Source: an uncultured Muribaculaceae bacterium
Lineage (GTDB): Bacteria > Bacteroidota > Bacteroidia > Bacteroidales > Muribaculaceae
Assembly: GCA_910589425.1 (NCBI GenBank)
Contig: CAJUSZ010000001.1
Span: 89,612-153,611 of the forward strand
Direction of reading: 5' to 3'
DNA length: 64,000 nt
The notes beneath the pieces are model-generated. The model saw nothing but the letters and a program-made list of their open reading frames with translations. It had not been told where the DNA came from and made no database searches. The translations under genes were made by a program, and so were the position numbers. Of the stretch, positions 43,862 through 52,589 are shown one piece after another. Numbering within the stretch: the first letter of the stretch is position 1; each line of letters begins with the position of its first letter.

Positions 43862-45445
43862 ATGATACTTTCATTTGTACTTTTGCAGGCAGCAAAAGCA
43901 GTTTCCAAAGCGCTCCCTCACGTCGACATAGGACACACCCACAGCGCGTACACCGCAGCCGGCTGGATAATGGATCTTGTATACACTATTCTTGATTGGC
44001 TTGGCCTCGAACATCATCAGACTCTGTTTATATGGATATATGCAGGTCTGGTTTTTCTTATTTCAATCGGCATAGGCTACGTTATCAAGTGGTTGACCAT
44101 CGGATTGGTTCGTCTTGCCGGAAGAAAGCTTACCGGTGATTTTTACGTAAATCTGACACAGCAGAATTTCTTCACCAAATTCTGCAGGATAATTCCAGCC
44201 ATTGTGTTTTTGATCTTTATTCAATTCACTCTCGCAGCCCACGGGTCGCTCGGCACGTGGTTGACCCGCGCGACGTGGATTTATATCATATTCATAACAG
44301 CCATCGCGATAAATTCATTCATAGACGTGCTATGGCTGCACTTCGATTCCAGAGACAATAAACGGAAACTTCCTCTCAAGGGGTTGGTGCAGCTTGCCAA
44401 AGGCATAGTCTGGATAATCGTCGCGATAATTGCTGTAGCCATTATCGTTGACAAATCCCCCACTACCCTTCTGGCCGGACTTGGCGCTTTTGCCGCAGTA
44501 CTGATGCTCGTCTTCAAAGACAGCATACTCGGTGTGGTCGCCGGCGTGCAGCTGTCCGAGAACGATTCTCTTCATGTCGGAGACTGGATTAAGGTACATG
44601 GAACGGATGCAAACGGTACGGTTGTAGAGGTATCCCTGACAGCCGTGAAGGTTCAGAATTGGGACAAAACTGTTACGACGGTTCCTCCGTATACACTCAT
44701 AAGCGGATCTTTTACCAATTACCGTCCTATGCAGATAAGCAAGACAAGGCGCATTGCCAGATGCTACATGATAGATGCCGACAGCGTTCTTCCAGCCGAC
44801 GAATCCATGCTCAAATCGTTTGCCAGCATCCCTCTGTTGTCGGACTGGATCGCCAAGAAGATCAAACAGCGCGACGAGGGCAAGGAATGTAACGCAAACA
44901 ATCCGGAAGGTCTCGTCGATGGCTCCATCGACACCAATCTTGGTGTGTTCAGGGCATATCTTAAACTATACCTTGACAGCAACCCTGGCATATCCCACGC
45001 GGCCGAAGATACATGCTTCATCAGCACACTGGACCAGACCCCATCTGGCATTCCGCTCCAACTCTATTGCTTCACAGCCACATCGGCATGGACACAATAT
45101 GAAGCGATCCAGAGCGCGATTTTTGAACATCTCGCTGCAATGATGTACCGGTTCAGACTCTACACATTCGAGAACCCATCCGGAAGAGACACTGTAATCG
45201 AAGGATTCATGAGTCCGGGCAAGAATGCGGACGTCCTGTTCGGACTTCCATTCCCATTCTTCAATGCCTCAGGGACGCCCGAGGATCCGGCTTTCCCCAA
45301 ACAAGCCTCAAGAAGCGCCGAACCCACTGCTATGGCTCCCTCTACAATGCCGAAAGAGCTTGAAGTAAGCCGGATCGACATCCCCGCCAGAAAAGACGCC
45401 ACACCGGATAAAGAGAAAAAAACTGATCCGTCAGCAAACTCTTAA
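43862..45445 (+). CDS. MscS-family channel (YbdG/MSCK-like small-conductance)
   Basis: This is a 527-residue inner-membrane channel. It has five hydrophobic segments (about 1-10, 55-75, 100-125, 137-160 and 180-215). The last continues into the MscS pore-like helix LLAGLGAFAAVLMLVFKDSILGVVAG. A beta domain with VGDWIKVHGTDANGTVVEVS and TVPPYTLISGSFTNYRPM follows, as in YbdG-type miniconductance channels. The C-terminal ~60 residues are Pro/Ser/Ala-rich and probably disordered. It differs from the 370-residue MscS protein near 15.7 kb, so this genome has at least two such channels. Confidence 0.88.
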   Translation: MILSFVLLQAAKAVSKALPHVDIGHTHSAYTAAGWIMDLVYTILDWLGLEHHQTLFIWIYAGLVFLISIGIGYVIKWLTIGLVRLAGRKLTGDFYVNLTQQNFFTKFCRIIPAIVFLIFIQFTLAAHGSLGTWLTRATWIYIIFITAIAINSFIDVLWLHFDSRDNKRKLPLKGLVQLAKGIVWIIVAIIAVAIIVDKSPTTLLAGLGAFAAVLMLVFKDSILGVVAGVQLSENDSLHVGDWIKVHGTDANGTVVEVSLTAVKVQNWDKTVTTVPPYTLISGSFTNYRPMQISKTRRIARCYMIDADSVLPADESMLKSFASIPLLSDWIAKKIKQRDEGKECNANNPEGLVDGSIDTNLGVFRAYLKLYLDSNPGISHAAEDTCFISTLDQTPSGIPLQLYCFTATSAWTQYEAIQSAIFEHLAAMMYRFRLYTFENPSGRDTVIEGFMSPGKNADVLFGLPFPFFNASGTPEDPAFPKQASRSAEPTAMAPSTMPKELEVSRIDIPARKDATPDKEKKTDPSANS

Positions 45446-45466
45446 ACAAACTATAAACAGCCTCTA

Positions 45467-45606
45467 AGGCTCGGTTTCATAAACCACAATGGCTCCAGAG
45501 GTTGCATCCTTGAGTCGAATTCGCCCATTTGGCGATGGAGCATAGTTATTCTATGCGACTGAGCCAAAGGGGCGAAGGCGGCCAAGGAGGCAATGCAAAG
45601 GTAACT
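45467..45606 (-). repeat. Structured repeat element, copy 1 (candidate small RNA)
   Basis: Copy 1 is read from the minus strand, starting near 45595 and ending with the conserved 21-nt end at 45487-45467. It folds as nested hairpins: inner GCATAG/CTATGC with a 5-nt loop, outer TTCGCCCATTTGGC / GCCAAAGGGGCGAA with one mismatch, and a basal GCATCCTTG pairing with a bulge. A promoter-like sequence precedes it (45596-45625). A divergent copy lies at 45764-45909 in the opposite orientation. Not recognised as any known RNA or insertion sequence. Confidence 0.55.
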
Positions 45607-45625
45607 TTTTTCTGCGCTGATGCAA
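45596..45625 (-). promoter_or_regulatory. Promoter at the head of repeat copy 1
   Basis: The minus strand reads TTG, 19 nt, TACCTTTG, a full Bacteroidota-type match, directed into copy 1 with the expected start within a few bases of the element's 5' end. This is the main reason to think the repeat is transcribed. Confidence 0.55.
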
Positions 45626-45763
45626 TTTTAACAGTCAACATCAGTTTTACATATAACCAACCGATTTATTAACTTATACCGTTATTATACCGTTAAATTT
45701 GATTTCCGGCTATTTGTCGGATGAGATCGTCATGACTCATTGGTTGAGAAATATCATTCAAAC

Positions 45764-45909
45764 GTAAAGTTAGCATCGCCTCAGGTCTGCCCGGTGCCTT
45801 CCGCGAGTCTCGTCAGTCACAATGCCCCCGCATTGCTCCTTCCTCGCCTCACGAAATTCTCTCGGGCATACCTGCCTTTGGGGCCATCGTGGTTTATGAA
45901 ACCGAGCCT
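45764..45909 (+). repeat. Structured repeat element, copy 2 (candidate small RNA)
   Basis: Copy 2 reads in the plus direction and ends with the 21-nt sequence at 45889-45909 that is the exact complement of 45467-45487. The adjoining ~13 bases match copy 1 with three mismatches. Internal sequence diverges from copy 1, yet the same plan is kept: inner CAATGC/GCATTG hairpin, and outer AGGTATGCCCG / CGGGCAGACCT pairs with one mismatch. A weaker promoter-like arrangement (TTG, 18 nt, TAAAGTTAG) precedes it. A 73-codon frame across it is not considered a gene. Confidence 0.5.
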
Positions 45910-45944
45910 AAATATCAGAATTTCAGCCCACTTATCATTACTGA

Positions 45945-45974
45945 TTGATATATTGTAAAATTTTCTTAACTTTG
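45945..45974 (+). promoter_or_regulatory. Promoter for the hydrolase / MurF-like operon
   Basis: TTG at 45945-45947, 19 nt, TAACTTTG at 45967-45974. The predicted start of transcription (about 45980) falls inside the left arm of the 45975-46026 inverted repeat. Confidence 0.7.
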
Positions 45975-46026
45975 CAAGTTGAAACATAGACAGGTTTTAC
46001 TGTAAATCCCACTATGTTTCAACTTG
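45975..46026. repeat. Perfect 15-bp inverted repeat in the operon leader
   Basis: CAAGTTGAAACATAG (45975-45989) is repeated as its exact complement CTATGTTTCAACTTG (46012-46026), with a 22-nt spacer. It begins right after the -7 box and ends 6 bp before the ATG at 46033. It may be a repressor operator, or an RNA hairpin that covers the ribosome landing site. Confidence 0.65.
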
Positions 46027-46032
46027 TTTCGT

Positions 46033-46797
46033 ATGGAAAAAGAGATTACTATAGACGGATTGAGGATCCGCTATGAAGAATGTGGTCTTCCCGACGGGCA
46101 ACCGATCGTGATGATGCACGGTTGGGGATGTGATCACACAACCCTTGCTTCAGTGCGTGATTGCATCAAAGACCGGGTGCACGTTTATAATGTCGACCTA
46201 CCCGGTCATGGCGAAAGTGATGAACCGCCAACTCCCTGGGGAATCGAAGAATTCACACAACTTATAGAAAAATTTATAAAAAAACTTGACATCAAGAATC
46301 CGGTTCTGCTCGGGCACTCTTTCGGTGGAAGAATCTCGATTCTACTTGCATCAAGAAATCCTATAGGGAAAGTATTATTGGTAGATGCCGCCGGCATCAA
46401 GCCGCGACGTCCTTTGAAATATTATGTGAAGGTATATTCATACAAGACATTGAAACACCTGCTTCCTACTCTGTTAGGTAAAAATGTCGGCAATAGACTG
46501 CTCGACAAATACAGGGGAAAAGCCGGGTCTGCCGACTATCGCAATTCCTCCCCGATGATGCGGGCAGTCATGAGCCGGTGTGTCAATGAAGACCTGAAAC
46601 ATGTAATGCCCCGGATAAAAGCCTCCACACTATTGATATGGGGAGAGAACGACACGGCCACACCGCTTTCCGATGCAAAAACCATGGAACGGCTTATACC
46701 GGATGCGGGACTCGTGGCGTTTCCAGGATGCGGACATTATTCTTTTCTGGACAATCCAGGAGGGTTTCGTGCTGTAGTCAGGGAGTTTTTAAAGTAA
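46033..46797 (+). CDS. Alpha/beta hydrolase
   Basis: This 254-residue serine hydrolase has the alpha/beta fold. Strand beta-3 and oxyanion region MMHGWGCDH come first, then VDLPGHGESD. The nucleophile elbow is GHSFGG (Ser), followed by the acid in WGENDTATP and the catalytic His in GCGHYSFLDNPGG. No signal peptide, so it is cytoplasmic. Substrate unknown; it might be an ester or lipid thioester. ATG at 46033 is preferred to a TTG at 46024, which lies within the inverted repeat. The MurF-like gene starts 23 bp downstream. Confidence 0.87.
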   Translation: MEKEITIDGLRIRYEECGLPDGQPIVMMHGWGCDHTTLASVRDCIKDRVHVYNVDLPGHGESDEPPTPWGIEEFTQLIEKFIKKLDIKNPVLLGHSFGGRISILLASRNPIGKVLLVDAAGIKPRRPLKYYVKVYSYKTLKHLLPTLLGKNVGNRLLDKYRGKAGSADYRNSSPMMRAVMSRCVNEDLKHVMPRIKASTLLIWGENDTATPLSDAKTMERLIPDAGLVAFPGCGHYSFLDNPGGFRAVVREFLK

Positions 46798-46820
46798 ACC
46801 AACAGAAATCCAAACGCGAC

Positions 46821-48419
46821 ATGCTTTTATATATTATTGCAATCTACACCGTATGCGGTGCCTACATGCTGCTGAACTTCAAGTATGACATACAGATGCT
46901 TCAGCAGAACAGTTATAGAATAAGACGATACTACAAATGGCTTGAGAACGGTAATTTTTTCTCTGCATGGAGATTGGTTGATGTTGCGATGCTGTTCATG
47001 CTTTTCTCGACACTGATCAACGGAGCCGCTTCGGCATTGATCATTTCCATTGTGTCTCTTGTGAAGATATGCCTTATTCTGAAGAAAAAATACAAGAAAC
47101 CGCTGGTATTCACCAACCGTGTGAAACGCATATATGCTTTGACAGGCTCTATCGCAGCAGCCGCTCTGATCGCTTCGGCTTTCCTGTCGGATTCCCTTTA
47201 CGGCACTTTTGAATATCTCATCAGCATTCCTCTCGGAGTCCTGCTGCTCATAACGACTTTTTCCTGGAGCATAGTGATCGCCGGGGTATGGCTTCTCACC
47301 CCGGTTGAAAAAGCCATCAACAAAAAATACTACAACGAGGCCAGGGCGATACTCGAGTCAATGCCCGATCTAAAAGTAATCGGCATAACCGGCTCCTATG
47401 GAAAGACAAGCACAAAACACTATCTTAACAGAATCCTTTCTGAATCATACGATGTGATAATGACCCCTGGAAGCTACAATACTCCAATGGGCGTCATCCG
47501 TACTGTAAGGGAACTCATGAAGCCCTACAATCAGATTTTCATCTGCGAGATGGGCGCGAAGCAGAAAGGCGACATAAAGGAAATCTGCGATCTTGTCCAC
47601 CCGCAGACCGGCATAATCACCGCAGTAGGACCAATGCATCTTGAGACTTTCAAGACCATTGAAATGGTCCAGTCTACAAAATTTGAACTGGCCGATGCAA
47701 TCCCAGCCGACGGACTGATCGTGATAAACAATGATTTCGAGGCCTGCGCATCGCGCAAGGTAAGCAATACAAAAGCATTCAGGTATTCTGTCGCATCACC
47801 GGAAATAATAGCCGACTATCGGGCCACTGATGTGAACTACTCGCCTGACGGCACATCGTTTACCATCGAGGGACCGTCCGGTTTCAGCATTCAATTGACC
47901 ACCAAGCTCGTCGGAGAATGCAATATAGCCAATCTTCTCGGAGCTATTGTGATCGCATTATATTATGGAGTGCCTGAAGACAGGATACGGTATGCTGTGG
48001 CAAGTATCGAACAGGTGGAACACAGACTTAATATCAAGCAGACCCCCGGAGGAGTAACGATAATTGACGACGCATTCAATTCAAATCCGGCAGGATCTAA
48101 GATGGCGGTCGATGTACTCTCCCATTTCAAAGACGGGAAAAGGATCATCGTAACCCCTGGAATGATCGAACTCGGAGAACAGCAGTTTGAACTCAATCAG
48201 AATCTGGGCAAATATATTGGCGAGAACGTGGACATCGCTGTCATAGTGGGAGGATACAATCGTGAGGCACTTGTCAACGGAATCAAATCAACCGGTTTTC
48301 CTGACAAGAACCTGCACATCGTGGACAGCTTTGCAGAATCGCAGGTTTTGTTAAGCAGCATTCTCAGAAAAGGCGATACCGTGCTTTACGAAAACGACCT
48401 ACCCGACACATTCAAATAA
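46821..48419 (+). CDS. Membrane-anchored MurF-like Mur ligase
   Basis: This 532-residue protein fuses an N-terminal membrane region (about four helices: 1-20, 52-85, 105-122, 132-160) to a Mur-ligase core. The P-loop is VIGITGSYGKTST (186-198), followed by MTPGSYNTPMG, the second Mur motif ICEMGA and the C-domain DDAFNSNPAG. It most resembles MurF, which adds D-Ala-D-Ala to UDP-MurNAc-tripeptide. Classic MurF is soluble, so this is either a membrane-localised version or a paralogue with another substrate. ATG at 46821 is chosen; an upstream extension overlaps the hydrolase gene in another frame. The AlphaFold-type fold was not checked. Confidence 0.85.
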   Translation: MLLYIIAIYTVCGAYMLLNFKYDIQMLQQNSYRIRRYYKWLENGNFFSAWRLVDVAMLFMLFSTLINGAASALIISIVSLVKICLILKKKYKKPLVFTNRVKRIYALTGSIAAAALIASAFLSDSLYGTFEYLISIPLGVLLLITTFSWSIVIAGVWLLTPVEKAINKKYYNEARAILESMPDLKVIGITGSYGKTSTKHYLNRILSESYDVIMTPGSYNTPMGVIRTVRELMKPYNQIFICEMGAKQKGDIKEICDLVHPQTGIITAVGPMHLETFKTIEMVQSTKFELADAIPADGLIVINNDFEACASRKVSNTKAFRYSVASPEIIADYRATDVNYSPDGTSFTIEGPSGFSIQLTTKLVGECNIANLLGAIVIALYYGVPEDRIRYAVASIEQVEHRLNIKQTPGGVTIIDDAFNSNPAGSKMAVDVLSHFKDGKRIIVTPGMIELGEQQFELNQNLGKYIGENVDIAVIVGGYNREALVNGIKSTGFPDKNLHIVDSFAESQVLLSSILRKGDTVLYENDLPDTFK

Positions 48420-48455
48420 GATAGCTCCCCGTTTCGCCGATTCAGCTTTTTTTCT

Positions 48456-48463
48456 TACCTTTG
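48456..48463 (+). promoter_or_regulatory. -7 box for gyrA
   Basis: TACCTTTG matches the Bacteroidota -7 element and would give a leader of about 95 nt to the gyrA ATG at 48564. The -33 (TTTC at 48432-48435, 20-nt spacing) is imperfect. Confidence 0.5.
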
Positions 48464-48563
48464 TACCTTGATTAGTCCGTCAACTCTCCTGTCGGAATTG
48501 AAATCTGGCCGGCATAATCTTCTGTGCCGTCTCAGCCGATAAGTAAACAACAATCAACACACA

Positions 48564-51167
48564 ATGCAATCAGACGACAAGATAATTCCGATCAATATTG
48601 AATCGGAGATGAAAAGCGCCTATATCGACTACAGTATGTCGGTGATAGTCTCTCGCGCTCTTCCGGACGTGAGGGATGGCTTCAAGCCGGTACATAGACG
48701 CGTGCTTTTCGGGATGAATGAACTCGGCAACCGATTCTCGGGCGACACCAAGAAATCCGCCCGTATCGTCGGCGAGGTCATGGGTAAATATCATCCTCAT
48801 GGCGACTCATCAATCTACCTGACTATGGTGCGTATGGCACAGGAATGGAGTCTGCGCTACCCTCTCGTGTTCGGACAGGGCAACTTCGGATCCATCGACG
48901 GTGATTCACCGGCTGCCATGCGTTACACGGAGGTAAAACTCGCCCGCATGGGTGAGGAGATGCTTCAGGATCTTGACAAAGAAACTGTTGATTTTGTACC
49001 AAACTTTGACAACACCCTTGCCGAGCCATCCGTCCTGCCGACAAGAATTCCTAATCTTCTCGTGAACGGAGCCTCGGGAATAGCAGTCGGCATGGCTACA
49101 AACATGCCCCCGCACAATCTTACCGAAGCTCTCGACGCTTCGCTCGCGCTTATAGACAATCCGGATCTTGACATCGAAGGATTGATGGAATACATCAAGG
49201 CTCCGGATTTCCCTACAGGTGGCGAAATTTTCGGTCTTCAGGGAGTGAAAGATGCATTCGAGACCGGACGAGGCAGAATCATAATACGTGCAAAAGCAGA
49301 GATCGAATCTGACGGCAACCACGACCAGATAGTGATTTCCGAGATTCCTTACGGAGTCATCAAGAATGAGCTTGTCAAAAACATTGCGGATCTCGTAGAG
49401 GAGAAAAAGATAGAGGGCATCGCCGACATTACCGATACAAGCGCGAGAGGAAAAATGCACATCGCCATCGACATCAAGCGCGATGCGAACGCCCGCGTGG
49501 TACTCAACAAGCTCTATAAACTCACCCAATTGCAGACTTCGTTCAGTGTCAATAACGTAGCGCTTGTCAACGGTCGCCCGAAGACACTGAATCTTAAGGA
49601 ACTGCTGCAATCTTTCATCGACCACAGACATGACGTGGTGATCCGCCGCACCATCTTTGACAAAAGAAAAGCTGAGGAAAGGGTACATATTATAAAAGGC
49701 CTGATCATAGCATGCGACAATATAGATGAAGTGATACAGATCATCCGCTCCTCCCGCACAGAGGAGATGGCACGTCAGCGGCTTGGCGAGAGATTCGATC
49801 TCGATGAAATACAGACCCGCGCGATAGTAGACATGCGCATCGGGCGTCTCACGGGACTTTCGATAGAGAAGCTCCATGAGGAATATGACGAACTGATGCG
49901 TCTGATAGCTTTCTACGACGAGATCCTCACAAATGATGAGACTTGCCGCAAAGTAATAAAAGACGAGTTGATAGAAATCAGGGATAAATATGGCGACGAG
50001 CGCCGCACCAGAATCAATCAATTCTCCGGGGATCTTGCCGCAGAGGACTTCTATCCCGATGACGAAATGATAATCACGATCTCACACCTCGGATACATAA
50101 AGCGCACCCCGCTGTCTGACTTCCGTGCGCAACATCGCGGTGGCGTAGGAGCGAAAGGAAGCGACACCCGTGATTCCGATTTCATAGAACACATATATCC
50201 CGCCTCGAACCATAACTACATGCTGTTCTTTACCCGCAAAGGCAGGTGCTACTGGCTCAAGGTATACGAGATACCCGAATGTGCAAAGAACTCCAAAGGC
50301 AGGGCTATCCAGAACCTGCTCAATATTGAGTCTGACGATTGTGTCAACGCGTTCATACGGATAAAACATCTTGATGATCAGGAATACACCAATTCGCATA
50401 ATCTTATTTTCTGCACCAAGAAAGGTGTGATCAAGAAGACTCCTCTGGAGGCCTATTCCAGACCGAGGGCCAACGGAGTCAACGCAATAATCATCCGGGA
50501 AGATGACCAGCTGCTGGCTGTAAGGCTCACCGACGGACATTCCGAGGTGATCATGGCAAACCGGGAAGGCCGTGCGATCAGATTCCCTGAATCCACCGTA
50601 CGCGAAATGGGACGTATGTCCACTGGAGTACGGGGAATGACCCTCGGATCCGAGAATGATGAAATCGTGGGCATGATCACAATGACCGGTAATGCCGACG
50701 AAACCGTCATGGTCGTTTCTGAGAAAGGATACGGCAAACGTTCGGCGCTTGACGACTACAGAATCACAAACCGTGGAGGAAAAGGTGTCAAGACAATATC
50801 CGTAACGGAAAAGACAGGCGCTCTGGTTGCTATAAAGAATGTGAACGACTCCAATGATCTCATGATCATCAATCAAAGCGGAATAACGCTGCGCCTTCCC
50901 GTAGAGGGCATCAGAGTGATGGGCCGCGCCACACAAGGGGTCAAACTGATCGACCTTACCAAGCGTGGCGATCGCATAGCTTCTGTATGCAAAGTCGATT
51001 CAGACCCCGACGAACAGGCTGAACACGATGCCATTTCGGATATCCCGGATCAAGAACGCCTCGAATCAGACAAAAAGGAGGCGCTCTACGAAACGGAAAT
51101 CGCCGACAGCGCAGATAATGCGGATCAGGAGACAGACGACAACCATGAAATTTCCGGAAATGATTAA
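48564..51167 (+). CDS. gyrA: DNA gyrase subunit A
   Basis: GyrA is the breakage-reunion subunit that introduces negative supercoils with GyrB. The N-terminal catalytic domain (1-~500) has the active Tyr121 in AAMRYTE and the quinolone region [15 protein letters not shown]. The drug-contact Ser is conserved (Ser82), but the position equivalent to E. coli Asp87 is Leu86. The C-terminal six-bladed pinwheel follows, with a GyrA-box-like ...[10 protein letters not shown] near 535. The final ~55 residues are a very acidic tail, as in many Bacteroidota. At 867 residues the size is normal. Confidence 0.95.
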   Translation: MQSDDKIIPINIESEMKSAYIDYSMSVIVSRALPDVRDGFKPVHRRVLFGMNELGNRFSGDTKKSARIVGEVMGKYHPHGDSSIYLTMVRMAQEWSLRYPLVFGQGNFGSIDGDSPAAMRYTEVKLARMGEEMLQDLDKETVDFVPNFDNTLAEPSVLPTRIPNLLVNGASGIAVGMATNMPPHNLTEALDASLALIDNPDLDIEGLMEYIKAPDFPTGGEIFGLQGVKDAFETGRGRIIIRAKAEIESDGNHDQIVISEIPYGVIKNELVKNIADLVEEKKIEGIADITDTSARGKMHIAIDIKRDANARVVLNKLYKLTQLQTSFSVNNVALVNGRPKTLNLKELLQSFIDHRHDVVIRRTIFDKRKAEERVHIIKGLIIACDNIDEVIQIIRSSRTEEMARQRLGERFDLDEIQTRAIVDMRIGRLTGLSIEKLHEEYDELMRLIAFYDEILTNDETCRKVIKDELIEIRDKYGDERRTRINQFSGDLAAEDFYPDDEMIITISHLGYIKRTPLSDFRAQHRGGVGAKGSDTRDSDFIEHIYPASNHNYMLFFTRKGRCYWLKVYEIPECAKNSKGRAIQNLLNIESDDCVNAFIRIKHLDDQEYTNSHNLIFCTKKGVIKKTPLEAYSRPRANGVNAIIIREDDQLLAVRLTDGHSEVIMANREGRAIRFPESTVREMGRMSTGVRGMTLGSENDEIVGMITMTGNADETVMVVSEKGYGKRSALDDYRITNRGGKGVKTISVTEKTGALVAIKNVNDSNDLMIINQSGITLRLPVEGIRVMGRATQGVKLIDLTKRGDRIASVCKVDSDPDEQAEHDAISDIPDQERLESDKKEALYETEIADSADNADQETDDNHEISGND

Positions 51168-51204
51168 ACTTTCTGCATGACCGGGATGTCTCAACGGAAA
51201 CATG

Positions 51205-51226
51205 CACGCTTCATGCATGAAGCGTG
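51205..51226. repeat. Perfect 22-bp palindrome downstream of gyrA
   Basis: CACGCTTCATG joined directly to its complement CATGAAGCGTG, with no spacer. It lies 38 bp after the gyrA stop and 57 bp before the TPR gene. It lacks a U-tract on either side, so it is more like a protein-binding or cruciform site than a standard terminator. Confidence 0.6.
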
Positions 51227-51282
51227 TCTCCTCCCGACTTATAGTTGAACATTAAGAAATATAAACAAACACCCTCAATAAA

Positions 51283-52467
51283 ATGAAAAAGACATTAGCT
51301 CTCGCGTTCTGCGCGGCAATTGCATCTTCTGTATGCGCCCAGGGTCCTGCCACAGGATGTCTTGTGAAAAATTGGAAAGAGAAAAAGGGACTTGCTGAAG
51401 TCCCCCAAGACGCAAAAAGTCTCTACACAGCAGGTAAAGCCGAAATCGATGCCTACAACAAGGCATTCATGGCCCAGCAGATCAATCCGGATGCTGTGGA
51501 TGCAAAGAAAATGGGAGAACAGTTAATCAACGGTTATTGCTACTGGATGGAAGCAATGCCGCTCGATTCGCTGCCGGATGCCAAAGGAAAAATAAAACCG
51601 AAATATTCAAAGGATATTGTCAACAAGCTTGTGGGCCACGTCAACGACTTCTTTAACGTGGGCGGCAATTTCTACAACAACAAACTCTATTATCCCGAAG
51701 CATACCAGGCTTTCATGATATATGCCGACATGCCGTCGATCCCCGCGTTTGCCAAGTCTGCGGAGCAGGTGAACGAGTCTCAGCGTGCAACGGCCTATTT
51801 CAACGCCGGACTTGCGGCTTACACCGGAAGCAGCGTGGCTGAAAGTGCCGATGCATTCAGGAAGGCCCGTCTTTGCAATTACGAGCAGCCAGAGGCATAC
51901 ATCTATGAGATAGCCTGCTGGCAGAACATGATGCAGAAAGACTCGACCTTAGAAGCGAAAGCCCAGAAGAACATCAATGACATCGCACTTGCAGGATTCG
52001 AGAAATTCGGTGTTGCCCAGCCTGTGTTCCTGAACAACATTGTCAATTCAATGATCAATGACAAGAAATATGACGACGCATTGGCTCTTATCAACAAGAA
52101 CATTGCAGAGAATCCGGATAATGCAAACCTCTGCGGACTTCTCGGCTTCGTCTACGACAGAATGGACAATGATGCGGAGTCGGTGAAGGCATATCGTGCT
52201 GCCGCTGCGAAAGAATCAGCCGACTATGAAACCCTTCTTAACGCCGCCAAAAAGATTTTCCGCACAGGTACTGAAATCTGGAATGGCATCGAAGGAAATT
52301 CTGCCGAAGCGAGAGAAAAGCGTCAGGATGTGAAAGTCAACTACTTCGAGGCTGCAAAAACAATCGCTGACAAGGCAAAATCCATCCGTGGAGACAAGCC
52401 AGACTCCGCACTGAATTATCTGCTTGAAAGCATCCAGTATAACCTTGACACATACTTTCAGCAGTAA
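51283..52467 (+). CDS. Secreted TPR protein
   Basis: This 394-residue protein has a signal peptide (1-20, ending VCAQ). The rest is helical, with TPR-like pairs clearest at about 155-190 (ATAYFNAGLAAYTGSSVAES) and 260-310 (KYDDALALINKNIAENPDNANLCGLLGFVYDRM). It probably acts as a periplasmic scaffold. It follows gyrA across the palindrome and is followed by two hairpins. The specific partner is unknown. Confidence 0.82.
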   Translation: MKKTLALAFCAAIASSVCAQGPATGCLVKNWKEKKGLAEVPQDAKSLYTAGKAEIDAYNKAFMAQQINPDAVDAKKMGEQLINGYCYWMEAMPLDSLPDAKGKIKPKYSKDIVNKLVGHVNDFFNVGGNFYNNKLYYPEAYQAFMIYADMPSIPAFAKSAEQVNESQRATAYFNAGLAAYTGSSVAESADAFRKARLCNYEQPEAYIYEIACWQNMMQKDSTLEAKAQKNINDIALAGFEKFGVAQPVFLNNIVNSMINDKKYDDALALINKNIAENPDNANLCGLLGFVYDRMDNDAESVKAYRAAAAKESADYETLLNAAKKIFRTGTEIWNGIEGNSAEAREKRQDVKVNYFEAAKTIADKAKSIRGDKPDSALNYLLESIQYNLDTYFQQ

Positions 52468-52503
52468 TGTATGATAACGGCATAGTCAGTTGCCGATTCA
52501 CAG

Positions 52504-52523
52504 ATTAACCGTATGTGGTTAAT
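52504..52523 (+). terminator. Short terminator hairpin after the TPR gene
   Basis: A 7-bp stem ATTAACC/GGTTAAT with loop GTATGT is followed by TTTT. It lies 37 bp after the TPR stop. Confidence 0.55.
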
Positions 52524-52531
52524 TTTAACAT

Positions 52532-52589
52532 AATCCTGACGGAATGTTACCCCCCCCGCAAAACATTCCGTCAGGATTGTTTTGCGGGG
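52532..52589. repeat. Overlapping inverted repeats able to form a pseudoknot
   Basis: A perfect 17-bp stem (52532-52548 with 52562-52578) has a 13-nt loop that contains eight consecutive C's and then GCAA. The loop part CCCCGCAA (and the first bases of the right arm) is complementary to TTGCGGGG/GTTTTGCGGGG at 52579-52589. The two pairings share bases, so they are either alternative or combine as an H-type pseudoknot. It lies between the TPR gene and the fimbrial operon. Confidence 0.6.

Noticed and set aside
45740..45958. 72-codon frame across repeat copy 2
   Set aside because: It follows the hairpin-rich repeat, is not kept in copy 1, and has no signal or family.
46638..46820. N-terminal extension of the MurF-like ligase
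   Set aside because: It lies within the hydrolase gene in another frame and gives Cys/Arg-rich nonsense; the ATG at 46821 starts a proper membrane helix.
52550..52557. C8 tract as a coding phase-variation switch
   Set aside because: It lies in a non-coding hairpin loop, so a length change would not shift any reading frame here.
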